From contig CP136069.1 in NCBI GenBank assembly GCA_032622095.1, forward strand, positions 52,064,760-52,128,759: a DNA stretch of 64,000 nucleotides, read 5' to 3'. Source of the stretch: Siphonodentalium dalli (taxonomy: Eukaryota; Mollusca; Scaphopoda; Gadilida; Siphonodentaliidae). Both the position numbers and the translations under genes were made by a program. Shown here in pieces: positions 34,601-45,764 of the stretch (position 1 is its first letter; the number at the start of each line of letters is the position of its first letter). The notes under the pieces were generated by a model. That model was not told where the DNA came from, searched no databases, and worked only from the letters and a program-made list of their open reading frames with translations.

Positions 34601-34641
34601 GGCATGTGAATAATCAAAATATAGGCCTACGGTACTTTAGT

Positions 34642-34681
34642 CAAACTGCTAAAGTGCCGTATACGGTACTTTAGCAGTTTG
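34642..34681. repeat. 40-bp near-perfect palindrome
   Basis: CAAACTGCTAAAGTGCCGTA is followed directly by its near-exact complement. Flanking sequence repeats CCGTATACGGTACT twice more up to 34725, so a small cluster of palindromic words covers about 34628-34725. Confidence 0.85.
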
Positions 34682-34739
34682 AATAGAGTTTGGCTAAGGT
34701 GCCGTATACGGTACTCTAGCCACGGCCTAATAAATACTA

Positions 34740-36170
34740 TAAGATACAAATGATAATTGTGACAAATACATGAGCCATATTTGACGCTGGAAGAACATTA
34801 AACATAGTATCGGAGACCACGTGGATTTCAAAATCTGACCTAGAATCCGTGTAATCTCGATTTAGCCCCGCCCCGTAATCGATTTAGGATTCTGAATCCA
34901 GATTCTCCCACCAAATAACGACTCAGTGGTTTTCATGACGTCTCCATCGGCATTTTCGACACTTGGTTGTTTCGGCTCAAGCACTTGCACGTTTCGGCAC
35001 TTCATCGAAGACCTTTATGGTTTGTTTTTGACATTACTTCTTGTGCATCAAATTTCTATAGATACGCTCACTGGGGTTACTAAAATATCAAACTGAACAA
35101 AGTCATGTTAATCATCGCGTGTCATTTGACATTTTTTCATGAATTGAATCGATTAATTTTCCGGCACCGTTTATTCACGTTCTGAATTACACTGCATGTA
35201 CATGTTCGCGTTCTTGTGAAAAAAATATATACAAATATACATGATGCCACGGTTGGACGCTTGTGAAATCATAATGCGTGTTTTATCGACAAATATTCAA
35301 CTTGAATTAAACTCATTTGTATAGGTGCTTGAGAAGTTTTATAAGATACCTGATCGACGCACCGGAGTTAGTTTTCATAATAATTGCCTCCTAATTGCTG
35401 GTACACCTTGTTAGTAAATCGATAGGCACTATTAGAGGCTATTTTGACGTCCGTTGACCACATTACTTCCATTGTGATCATACAATTGCTTACTGTATAC
35501 ACCTCTACAATTAACGATGTGAAGACCTCCGTCAAAAAATTGAATCAATACGGTATTCTATAAAGTTTGGTGGTATATATATCCGCCGTGAGGATACTTG
35601 ACAAAACTTTAGTTCAAGATTAATTATTTCGATGCTGCGTCATACATTCCCGGTCGATTGTGCTTGCTCTCGTGTTGACGTTAGCTACCACCATGCATAT
35701 CAGTCTTTGTGCTGAAACGGTACCGCTGCAACGTTTTCACTCTATTCATTTCCGCATTGTGCTCTATTATAATTTGAAAAATTAATGCCCATGTCAGTCA
35801 AATATATAATTGACTAAATTGAAACTGGTTTAGAGACATTATATATCTAAACAGAAATTCAATAAATTGAGAACAAAACAAACACTACCATAAACTGTAT
35901 TAAGAAAAATTAAGATTATACTCTCAAATATACTCCGACATTTTGTGAGATGTGATATATGATGACAAGCAGATAAATACCATATGGATTCCCATTCATT
36001 TATTTACAATGATGTTATATGTATGGATACTATAGTGCTATCGTCAAGAAAATGCGTTTTTGTCCTCTAAGACCGTCCACCCGCACACCCGGCATATCTT
36101 CCTGTCTTCTTGTTTCCTGTGTGTCGCATTATTCTCCTTCCAATGAACAACGTACGATGTTTATATAGTA
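34740..36170. other. No feature recognised
   Basis: AT-rich sequence without long frames or bounded repeats. Confidence 0.4.
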
Positions 36171-36175
36171 TGTAC

Positions 36176-36208
36176 TAGCAGGGTTAGCCGGCGTTGCCCA
36201 GGTTAAAG
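36176..36208 (-). mobile_element. Helitron-like 3' terminus
   Basis: On the minus strand, CCTGGGCAACGCCGGCTA is followed by ACCCTG and CTAG before T. A GC-rich hairpin-like block shortly before a terminal CTAG at a T is the usual 3' end of Helitron-type elements. The rest of the element is not delimited. Confidence 0.45.
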
Positions 36209-36214
36209 ATACAC

Positions 36215-38525
36215 ATATATTCTCATAAATTATATATCCAAATAGCATCAAAAACATGATTCTTACACCCGGAATATAAGTAGTTGCTCACCTTGTCGGA
36301 TCGGAGCGATTGTCATTTTGTTTATCGCGATTAATCCGACAATTGGGTTTTACATAGAGCCATTTTGGGGACACCTGGTTATCATATCTCCATGAAGATA
36401 CAGATGTTTCAAAGAAATGTCCAGGTGCTCCTCTTTTCATGGTGCTATATATACTGGCTAATTATTCTCAGTTTAAAACAAATGTTGATATGCAACAGAG
36501 CGAGATATTGAGTTGTTTATGTTAGGCGATGAGTCTGTTCTAACACATGAAATATATCCTCTGTATATTGGGCATATATTACCTTGTCAGATGTCAGTAT
36601 TGGAGAATCCTGAAAAGTCATGTGCCACTGACGGCACACTTTGACCACTATTGTTGAACAGACCTTCTATACATTTCCATATCTCTTGTAACGTTTTTGT
36701 GGAAAATATAGTGAATGGAGCAGACTCAATTGTGTTATACTATTAACATGAGCTATTCTAATATTTTAACATCCACCATTATCTTCTTCGTAAAAAGATA
36801 CCACTGTTAGAACGTCTTGGTGCCATCTAGATTTACCCCGTGAAGTTATATATAGAACACAAACAGATAGACATATATTTGCAAATATATCTAGGCACCA
36901 AATGTGACGTTTTTAACACGCACGATTTGATTTCTCGTATCATTTGAGAAGAACCTGTATGAATTTGTTGATAATTGGCACTAAACATATTTATATCAGT
37001 TGTGATGACCCGCCCGTCCCTATTTCGGACTCAAGCGGCGCCATATTTGACATAATTAAACAACAAACTTAGACTCATTATGGAGATGAATATATAAAGT
37101 TATAAAGTTATTTCTCTCTCGGTTGCAACAACACCAATTTGCCAAAAAAAGCAAACAGTAATTATATCATCCCCTGATATGAAAATTAGTACCCACATAT
37201 TATGAACCTCCTTCTGAGATTGAAATACACCACACATGGGGTTGCAAAATATCATTTTGTTCAGCATTTGCATGTCATTTGCAAAATCACAAGAACAGGC
37301 TGCACATATATGTTATTGGTATGTGTCTTGGTGTGAGAAAATGAAGTTTTTCAACTTTTCCCGAATGACCTTGACATTTAAGTGTGACCTTGACAAGGTG
37401 ACATATAAACATAGCAGATGGCTGTACTTTGTGAAGAACCTCCCCCATAGGTATAGGTATATGAACTAATCTTATCCAGACTAATTATATTCTTAGATTT
37501 ATCACTGTTCAATTTTCTCACAAAAAAATAGCATGGCGTTGCCATGTCAACATTTTCTCAACCACTTTTGCTCACTACAACATGACTAATAATAATGAAC
37601 ATTCCATAAGCTTTCCAACCGTATATAACAATCCCTTATGTGCGAATGTGCATTAAACTTCTATTGGCCGCTCTATTATACTGACTACATTAAGATTGTT
37701 TGATTCGAAAGTACTGGAATGTTAAAATATGATAGGCAAATTTGTGGAAATATATACTTTTACAGCACTCTTGTTGGTTTAAAATTTGGAGTGACCAACG
37801 GCAATCGAGAACCACTGAACACTTCCATGCCAGAAGCCAGAGTGTTATTAATAATTATTGCTCCCACTTCTGTAATATCCACTGGCACTGTTGCACATAT
37901 CCATATAAGGAAATATGGATGGGATCTAGTTCATGTATACAACTATAAATACATTTAACTGGCTGAAATCTTGCCAACAGGAGGGATGTGTATAAATATG
38001 GCAAGAAGCGTGGTTAAATGTAGTTAGGCTTAGTTTAAACACATTTAAATTATTGTAGCGAATTAATACATGGTGATTGGACACAAGTTATTTAATCTTA
38101 AATGCAGTCAGCCAATCGTATGTTTATATCGTTTAATTGCCTTTTGTCGGGAAAACAACACAGTGTTTATCGGTTGCAACAACACCAATTCGCATGACAG
38201 TAAATATAATGTGATTTGCAATTTGCATACACTATAGCATCTAACATTTAGGTCGGATTGTTTGAAAATTACCCAACAAAATGCCACCCCCTTGTTTATT
38301 AATTTACTTCGCGGAATCATTGATGGCTCGAGAAAAATAAGAGTGTGTATTAAATAAGGCGATTTTTGTATCTCATGATTGATATTTTCCAGTGCTGAAA
38401 CGCACTGTCATTAAACAGTTCTCAGTGTGCGTTAAACTGTTCAACTCTTCATCGATAATCCACCAAGGCCATTGTTCTGCGAACATATTCAGCGAGAGAC
38501 TTTGCCAAAAATTATCACGCATTAT
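36215..38525. other. No gene recognised
   Basis: Short frames only. Diverged repeats are likely but no boundaries could be drawn. Confidence 0.35.
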
Positions 38526-38532
38526 AAATTAA

Positions 38533-38910
38533 AGATGCATAATCCGATTTGACGCTCCTAAATTACGATTTCTTCGGCATCGGGGGTAAACAATAGTTCA
38601 GTCTAGTCAAGGTACACACTCATCAAAGCTCAGAGTTATCAGATATCGATTTTGAAATCTGTTGTTTTTCACCCCTTGGAATATTTGGCGGCCTGGCAAA
38701 TATTCGACGAGCCGATCGACATACTCGTGAAACCAAATTGCGTTGAACGAAATGTTGATATATAGCACGATTTGGACAATGCAGGTTTTTGAAAAATTTT
38801 AATCAATCTATTCTGATAACTAAAGCGTCTTTTGAAGAAATGTTGTTGTTGTCATTGTTGTTGTTATTGGAATCTGATGATACGGGTCCATCTAATCGGA
38901 TTGAGTACCT
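38533..38910 (-). mobile_element. TTAA-flanked MITE, family B, copy 3
   Basis: Flanked by TTAA at 38529-38532 and 38911-38914. The right end AATCGGATTGAGTACCT matches the family terminus. The left part, CGCTCCTAAATTACGATTTC, is the complement of the right end of copy 5, so parts are inverted relative to that copy. Confidence 0.75.
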
Positions 38911-39404
38911 TTAATTTGATGAAATGCTAACGGTATATACTATCAAGACGACACAATTCTGCTAAATTATTGCCCAATTCCCGTATCGGATATGCACGGT
39001 ATTGAACAACGCAGTGCGGACAAAGCCGTTTACTTCCCCGGTATCGGGCTTAGCTGAAGCGGGCCGCTGAGTTGACATTCATTCCAAAAAGTCTTCACCT
39101 GGGAGACAGTACAACCACCTACACGGTATGTATCTGGAATATGACTTCTTTGTGTGATGAAGGGTATCAGTAATCAATTTAATGGCATATGTATAAATGG
39201 TCTCATGTTTTATAAGTAGTCAGTTGGGTGGTTATTTACTTTGTGGATATGTTGTGTTTCTCACTGATCGATATGCGCCATGAAAGTCTTTTAGTTCCAT
39301 TGAAAGTGTCCGTATATTCAGACTTCATTCAGCGATAGGACCGCTGGTCGAATATTCCTAATTGTTTTTGTCCGGAGTAAATATTGATCATCTTCCAAAT
39401 CTTC

Positions 39405-39755
39405 TTAAAGACGTATTATGTACTTGTTCTAGTGCGTGAAACTGGTAAGTTAGTATTCAGGTGCTATGCCAACTGGAGGAATGTAGTATTCTACTAACAT
39501 CACCGAAAATCTCAAGCAAATCGACCGTACCACTCCATAGAAAACATTGTCTGAACTACACTAAATTGTAAATATTTACTACTCGAATCGGGACGCTTCT
39601 ATAGGCGATAAGCTAACGAAAACGATTTCGCCATCCGCAGTCACAGCATTTAATTAATATATAAGAATGACGGTGTGTGTTGTCAATTTAGATATAATAT
39701 TTGTAAAAATAACTACTCTGAACAAGATTATTCTCCATTTCTATTTGATCACAAT
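39405..39755 (+). repeat. Interspersed repeat C, copy 2
   Basis: Matches 1541-1900 over about 350 bp, including CAGGTGCTATGCCAACT, AAAACATTGTCTGAACTACA and GATTATTCTCCATTTCTATT. It shows that the interior of the 6.1-kb element contains a repeat that also exists independently. Confidence 0.8.
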
Positions 39756-39873
39756 ACTGTGCTGCTCAGAACAGTTTTATTTCCGGTAATTGTTGATCGT
39801 TTACACTTGAGTCTGGATGACATGGTTTAGTAAATTTAAGAAGGGAAATCCCCATTGTAATTGAATTTTTTAA

Positions 39874-40244
39874 CCCTTTACCCAACAAACCGGCCAAAAC
39901 CGGCCAAATAAAGCTTCAACAGCCTAAAATATCTTCGGTCTGTCTCAATAGAACCATACAAATATGGATATCATTGGAACCGGCTCCTTGACCACATTGT
40001 GATAGTTACAGTTATGCCCTGTGCCAATGCATTCTCTTATATATGCGAGTCGACCATAGGTCGCCTCGCATATATAAGAGAATGCATTGGCCTAAAAAAC
40101 CCATTTTTTCTTACATTCTTTAACAATTTTATAATTTTTAATTTGTTAAGCCAATGCATTCTCTTATATATGCGAGGCGACCTATGGTCGACTCGCATAT
40201 ATAAGAGAATGCATTGGCACAGGGCCCTTCTGTTGGGTAAAGGG
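39874..40244 (+). mobile_element. piggyBac-like MITE, family A, copy 1
   Basis: Flanked by TTAA on both sides (39870-39873 and 40245-40248), with terminal inverted repeat CCCTTTACCCAACA. It contains two copies, in opposite orientation, of a ~68-bp hairpin, CCAATGCATTCTCTTATATA with its complement. Terminal repeat beginning CCC and TTAA duplication point to piggyBac-type mobilisation. A second copy in opposite orientation is at 42063-42454. Confidence 0.9.
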
Positions 40245-40589
40245 TTAAGTGACCAATTTTCAATATGTAAATGTAAAGTAAAAGTTGTTGTACGTGTATG
40301 GTAACTGCGAAAACTTCTCTGCAAGGTAAGTTTCTTAGGTTAATTAATTACAAACTCATTTTGTAATTACACAAAAATTAAACTCATCATAATCACGGTT
40401 ATCCTAGTCTTAATGGTTAATAACAGTTATGAACATCTCTTAACCAAATATAATGTTATTTATCATAAAGTAAAAAAAATTATCAAAGTGAATTTTCACT
40501 GGTAAATGATTATATATTCCCTGTTAAATTCATAATATTACGACAGAAATATGTGTATGGATAAACTGATGATTGATGTAACGTATACA

Positions 40590-41495
40590 CCCCATGCATC
40601 CGGATATGCTCGTAGCGGAAGACATGCTCGTAGCGGAATAACCACATGGCCCGCGATTTGCACATCGTCTTAAGTTATCGTAAGTTATTTCATAAAAACA
40701 CGGTTTATTTTACCTTGATTTTTTTTAACGTTAACAGCGATAATCGGTCTACAGAAATGAGCGGTTGTGGTTTCCGCAATTTGCATATTTTACTGTTCGA
40801 TAATCGAGTTTTATACGAAAATTATGACCTGAAATACTTACTCGATATAAGTTTTATCAAATTTTAATGAATCTTAGCATTGACACATTATATAACAATA
40901 ATAACATACAGTCTCTCAAAGTATGATATCTTAGCTTCAAAATGAACTGGACATGTTTGCGATGTCAATCATATTAGTACCCGAAAAATTAGTTTCCATG
41001 GAGCCACTCACTCGATTTTGGGGTATGTCTATAGCTGGTACTAATGACATATCATACCACTGCTATAGACATTCCATATTTTCTTGCTATGACCTGCATA
41101 TATAGTTATTTTTACTATGGAAAATGTAGATACATGACTGGAAATGTTGTCTATTATATTAAGGGAATATCCGCGGAAATAGCAATGTATGCAAAGACTA
41201 GATTGTCTGGGCTGTTACCACAGAAATCGTAATTTGATGCAAGAAATGCAAATTTTGCCACAATTTTTGGCCTAACTTACCGGTAAAATAGGATTAAACT
41301 GCGTCCATGTTTAAAGAAGTTTGATGTACAGTTGGGTAAATTATAGCCACGAATAATACCACCACCGTCAACCACTGGTATGTGTTGGTTTCGGTGCAAC
41401 ATGTGTCTAACCGTGAACGGTGTGCAAATCGCGGGCCATGTGGTTATTCCGCTACGAGCATGTCTTCCGCTACGAGCATATCCGGATGCATGGGG
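40590..41495. mobile_element. 0.9-kb element with 75-bp TIRs
   Basis: Arms 40590-40664 and 41421-41495 are essentially identical in inverted orientation, starting CCCCATGCATCCGGATATGC and including CTCGTAGCGGAAGACATG. The interior has no transposase. Flanking TA bases on both sides would fit a TA duplication, though the exact ends are not certain. It lies midway between the two family A MITEs. Confidence 0.75.
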
Positions 41496-42062
41496 TGGTA
41501 TAGTACATACCAGATAATAGCTAATACATTAAAGTTCAATCCTGTCTGGGCACGTGCCACGCTTTTCTCTCCACATGTCTGCCACTCAGTGCCACATGAT
41601 CTGTCTCGTCGAGTTCATTCTTTTGATATATACTGAAAGTTAACTTTGTGTTTGTCGTTGTACTCCACCCCTGATTTATCGTTTTCCTTATTTTTGGGAA
41701 TAACTCTTTGAATTTGTTTCAGACAAAATTGAAATAGTCAACGGTAAAATATTGTGATCTGTTGCAGTTTGTGGCATTGTTGACTGGTCGTCGGAAACCA
41801 AATATCACCAAACCTGCGGAATAAAGTCTTTTTATATTGATTTAACGACCCCTTTATTTTATTTGGGCACCAAAATCGGATCGGTTTTACGGACCCCACC
41901 CACCGGCCCCTGTATAAGAGCATTCGCGAGAATAAGGTCATTAAGCTGTTTTCTGTTTTTATACTCGTTACATGTGTTATTTTTGACGAATACAATTTAT
42001 AAAATAAATATAGGAGCTATGGGCTAAGTATATTAATAAGAGCTATGGGGTAACTATATTAA

Positions 42063-42454
42063 CCCTTTACCCAACAGAAGGGCCCTGTGCCAATGCATTC
42101 TCTTATATATGCGAGTCGACCATAGGTCGCCTCGCATATATAAGAGAATGCATTGGCTTAACACATTAAAAATTATAAAATTGTTAAAGAATGTAAGAAA
42201 AAATGGTAAAAAGTGTTAAAAAAAGATTTTTTTTAGGCCAATGCATTCTCTTATATATGCGAGGCGACCTATGGTCGACTCGCATATATAAGAGAATGCA
42301 TTGGCACAGGGCATAACTGTAACTATCACAATGTGGTCAAGGAGCCGGTTCCAATGATATCCATATTTGTATGGTTTTATTGAGACAGACCGAAGATATT
42401 TTAGGCTGTTGAAGCTTTATTTGGCCGGTTTTGGCCGGTTTGTTGGGTAAAGGG
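42063..42454 (-). mobile_element. piggyBac-like MITE, family A, copy 2
   Basis: TTAA flanks at 42059-42062 and 42455-42458. It is the reverse complement of 39874-40244 with few changes; the main one is a ~20-bp longer spacer between the two internal hairpins (near 42205-42238). Confidence 0.9.
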
Positions 42455-42458
42455 TTAA

Positions 42459-42985
42459 TAACGTGCTCGCTCTATTGCGTACCGGTTAGACTTTTTGCAG
42501 GATGTATGTATTCGCGGATGTATCTTCGCGGATGCCTCATTGTTGCAGTATATATGTAACTTTTATGACCGCGTCCATTGCTTTCGATATTTAGGTATGA
42601 ACAATGGCTGACCCACTCTTGAAGATTTTATTTCGGGAAAACAATGCATTTTAATATAACAGCTACAATTGCTGATGAAGTATGTCTCAGTTGGAAAGTA
42701 GACTAAATGTCGTAATGCGAAGTTGCGGGGGGTGTGTTTAATCCGAGTAGTATATTTTGTGTCTACATTTAGAAGCTTTCTGGTGTGATGAATGAGAAAC
42801 CTTCAGTGATAAGCCGTAGTTGTAATAATTTGAAGGATTAGTTATTTTAACGGAATTCTGAAGAGGTGTACTCATGAAACCAATCTATTTTATGTTATAT
42901 AATGATATGCCTACATGATAAGATGATCTTGAGGGCGTTACCATTTCTGACAATGGTTTTCTTGTTAATAAATATGGACACAGCT
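42459..42985 (+). repeat. Repeat D, copy 1 (uninterrupted)
   Basis: Contains GCGTACCGGTTAGAC, TATTCGCGGATGTATC, CTCTTGAAGATTTTATT, AAGCTTTCTGGTGTGATGAA and GAGGGCGTTACCATTTCTGA. A copy in reverse orientation at 56575-57455 is interrupted by a SINE, and a fragment lies at 62283-62385. No coding potential seen. Confidence 0.82.
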
Positions 42986-42989
42986 AAAC

Positions 42990-43560
42990 TGTCTTGTGTG
43001 ACGGCGATACAGGTATACTGCCGTGTGCGGTGGCCATACCTGTAAACTGTCGTCTGTGACAGAAACGAAGAGTTACTGTCTTCTGCGTATTATCGGATGT
43101 GTGGGTGGTCATGACGACCATAAACAATTTTGTCCGCAGCTCAAAAAATTTTCTTCTTCATATTTTCAACTATGTTTGGCCTTAAGACATGGCGGCTCAT
43201 TCGAGCTTCCAAATTCTGTCTACGCATTTGGTAAGGAGGAATAAAAACATGTATGTTGACAATTACCTAAATGGAATTATGGAATCCAATGTATTCCGTA
43301 TATACATGTACTACATGTAAACAGGCATAAGCAACCATGGTCATGCCATTCAAAAATATAAAAGGGCATATATTATGCCGATCCATTTAATCACTCTGTT
43401 CCCAGACGAAATTCCGCGTTATCACTATCATACGATAGTGGAAAAGTGAATCGAAACATATGCTGAATTTAAATTATGACTACACATCCGAGCGATGTAG
43501 GAACATTGAAAACTAGTCTATTGTGAATTGTTGGGTATATTCCCACATGCAACCTAAAAA
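42990..43560. other. No gene recognised
   Basis: Short frames. TGTACTACATGTAAAC-type words only. Confidence 0.35.
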
Positions 43561-43590
43561 ATGACTATGGCTGGAGCACGCAGGATGCGC

Positions 43591-43598
43591 TATTTATA
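43591..43598 (-). promoter_or_regulatory. Possible TATA box, minus strand
   Basis: On the minus strand GAGAGTATAAATAGCGCATC is preceded by a GC-rich GGGCGCGGAG block, a canonical core-promoter look. Initiation would fall near 43565, but no coding sequence is recognised downstream. It could belong to a mobile element. Confidence 0.3.
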
Positions 43599-43878
43599 CT
43601 CTCCGCGCCCACGCAGAGAACGTTTTGCAAACGTATTGAGAACCTACTAGCAAAACAATGACAGCGACTTGGACGCACTAAGGACGATTATAGCGTAGAG
43701 GAAGCACAGTGAGAGCGCGCGAGAGCGTGAGACTTGACAAAGTAGGAACGCTATGGGTCGTAATAAGAGCGCAATAAAACGTGATAAGCGGCATAGGAGC
43801 ATACCTTGTTTTAAAAGTTTGACATTTTGGACAGTTTTCCGCGCTTCTCTTGTGTGTTACTCATATGTTGGTACCTTG

Positions 43879-44287
43879 TCAGCGCAATGCAAGCGCCGGC
43901 CTGATCGCAGCGGACTGTGACAGGGGTTTTAAGCTTACTGCAGTCGCAGATGACAATATCGGTTTCTTGCTGCGACCACGAGCAGCTTGTATGCATCCCT
44001 GCTACGTCAATGGGACGCTCACGTCGCTGGATTTTCGCTGCTACGGCGACAGTACTGCGCCTTGGTCAGAACGCCGAACCTCTGAACTTGTTTTGTGCAT
44101 GCACAAAACAAGCGCGGCGCTCTTGCGCTCAGGAGCAATCATGTGGACCCTCTCCCGTCCTAGCCAGTGTCAACTGCGTCACCAATCGGTTATTGGATAC
44201 CTTAATGCACGAAACTTGGCGCTTTGATAATTTTTCAGCGCAATGCAAGCGCCGGCCTGATCGCAGCGGAGTGTGACAGGGGTTTTA
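43879..44287 (+). repeat. Pair of 53-bp direct repeats
   Basis: 43879-43931 and 44235-44287 are identical but for one base: TCAGCGCAATGCAAGCGCCG then GCCTGATCGCAGCGGA and TGTGACAGGGGTTTTA. The 303 bp between are GC-richer than their surroundings. Plus-strand frames of 119-125 codons across it have no recognised domain and overlap each other. Confidence 0.85.
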
Positions 44288-44299
44288 GCGACGCTTATA

Positions 44300-45240
44300 T
44301 ATGAAGTATGGAAACATATATACATAATCGTCATATTGTGACCTAAACATAAAATACAATTACAAACGACCAATCACTCGCTTAGCAACACGTCATGATG
44401 CACGTGGCCCTGACTGACGTCACTTGCAGTTGAAGCAACGTTGAGTGGAAATACAATATATATTTCTATTCTTCAAAGACATCAAACGACCAATCGCCGA
44501 CTGACATGCGATTGTCTTCGTTTTAAAACGATTGTTTTGCAATTATGTTTTTTATGTTGAAATAATGTAAATGGTTGGTCAATGCAGACTGCTTCGGGTA
44601 TACATTCATCATTGCGTTTTGTTTTATTTAAATCAGATGGCATAGCCGCAATTTGTTTTGTCAGTGAACCGGTGTTTGTGAATAGACGCTGTTTATTATT
44701 AATCATATTCGATCGCTGTTGAAGCTTTTGCAACAGCGAAGTGTTCGTTAAGTCTGAGACAAACATTCCGAAGAAGAATAGCTTTGTGACCGACCCGCCA
44801 ACCAACTCGAAACTTCGCTACATATCATGCATAAATAATTACGAATATGACCGTGTCAGCTATAGAGTCAATAATCAATATTACATCGAAGTCACTATAA
44901 TGGTTTCATAGCTTTTACAACCATCCATTAGTGGTCATGAAACAAACGTGTTCTCTCAATTATATTTGTCCCACACGCAAATATCAGGACAACCCTAATT
45001 CTGTTATCTTTGCAATTTATCATTTTCGACATGGATCAGGTAGCTTCAGTATGTGCACTCTCATAAACGCTGAGTCATCTTTTCAAACATATTTGATGTC
45101 CAGTCTGGGAATCGTCCCTGCATCGCTGAGGTTATATCGTATCAGTCAATAAAGTACATTTACTTATTTTCAACAAAGTATTTTATTTCTCATTCGTGTA
45201 GTGTCCTCTCGTTGTGGGATGCTCGACTAGGTTTAGAAAC
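44300..45240. other. No gene recognised
   Basis: Open frames on both strands are under 110 codons and lack motifs. Confidence 0.35.
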
Positions 45241-45246
45241 ACATAA

Positions 45247-45401
45247 GGATTAACTGTCATGTGGACTGTTTTTATGGAGATGTAACCGTGAGGTAAGTGG
45301 ACATAACTTGTGTTTACAACCCGAAGGGTTTTACATACAAGTTTTGACCACTTACCTCACGTTTACAACTCCATAAAAATAGTCCACATGACAGTTAATC
45401 C
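45247..45401. mobile_element. Fold-back hairpin element, second example
   Basis: Arms 45247-45310 and 45338-45401 pair imperfectly, beginning GGATTAACTGTCATGTGGAC. The centre holds ACCCGAAGGGT, itself an inverted pair. Architecture and end sequence recall the hairpin at 30831-30998. Confidence 0.85.
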
Positions 45402-45764
45402 CTATAAAAGTGTATCGTGACACAAACAGCCCAAAATACCCAATAGCACCCTTGACAAAAGTTAATAGGAACAATTTCTCTTCATATTGAAACCCGATGA
45501 TGTATTAAGTCAATCCTGCGCGAGTCCAAATGCGCCCAAAACATTACGCGTTCGTCTTTCCAAACCAAATGACGTATCGATGGTGTTATGAGCTTGGTGT
45601 TATGAGCCGTTGCGCATTCACCGAGAAATAACTGCAACTAGCCACGTGGGCGCCGACCAATCAGAATGCTGGATTTAGTGATGACAACACTTAGTATGTA
45701 AATATATAAGAGTAACCGTAGTTCCTACCCACTACAGCGAGGGTTTACGTGCAACTCATCACCA

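Noticed and set aside
43850-44276. Two overlapping plus-strand frames of 119-125 codons
   Set aside because: They overlap each other across the direct-repeat segment and neither shows conserved residues; GC-richness lowers stop frequency.
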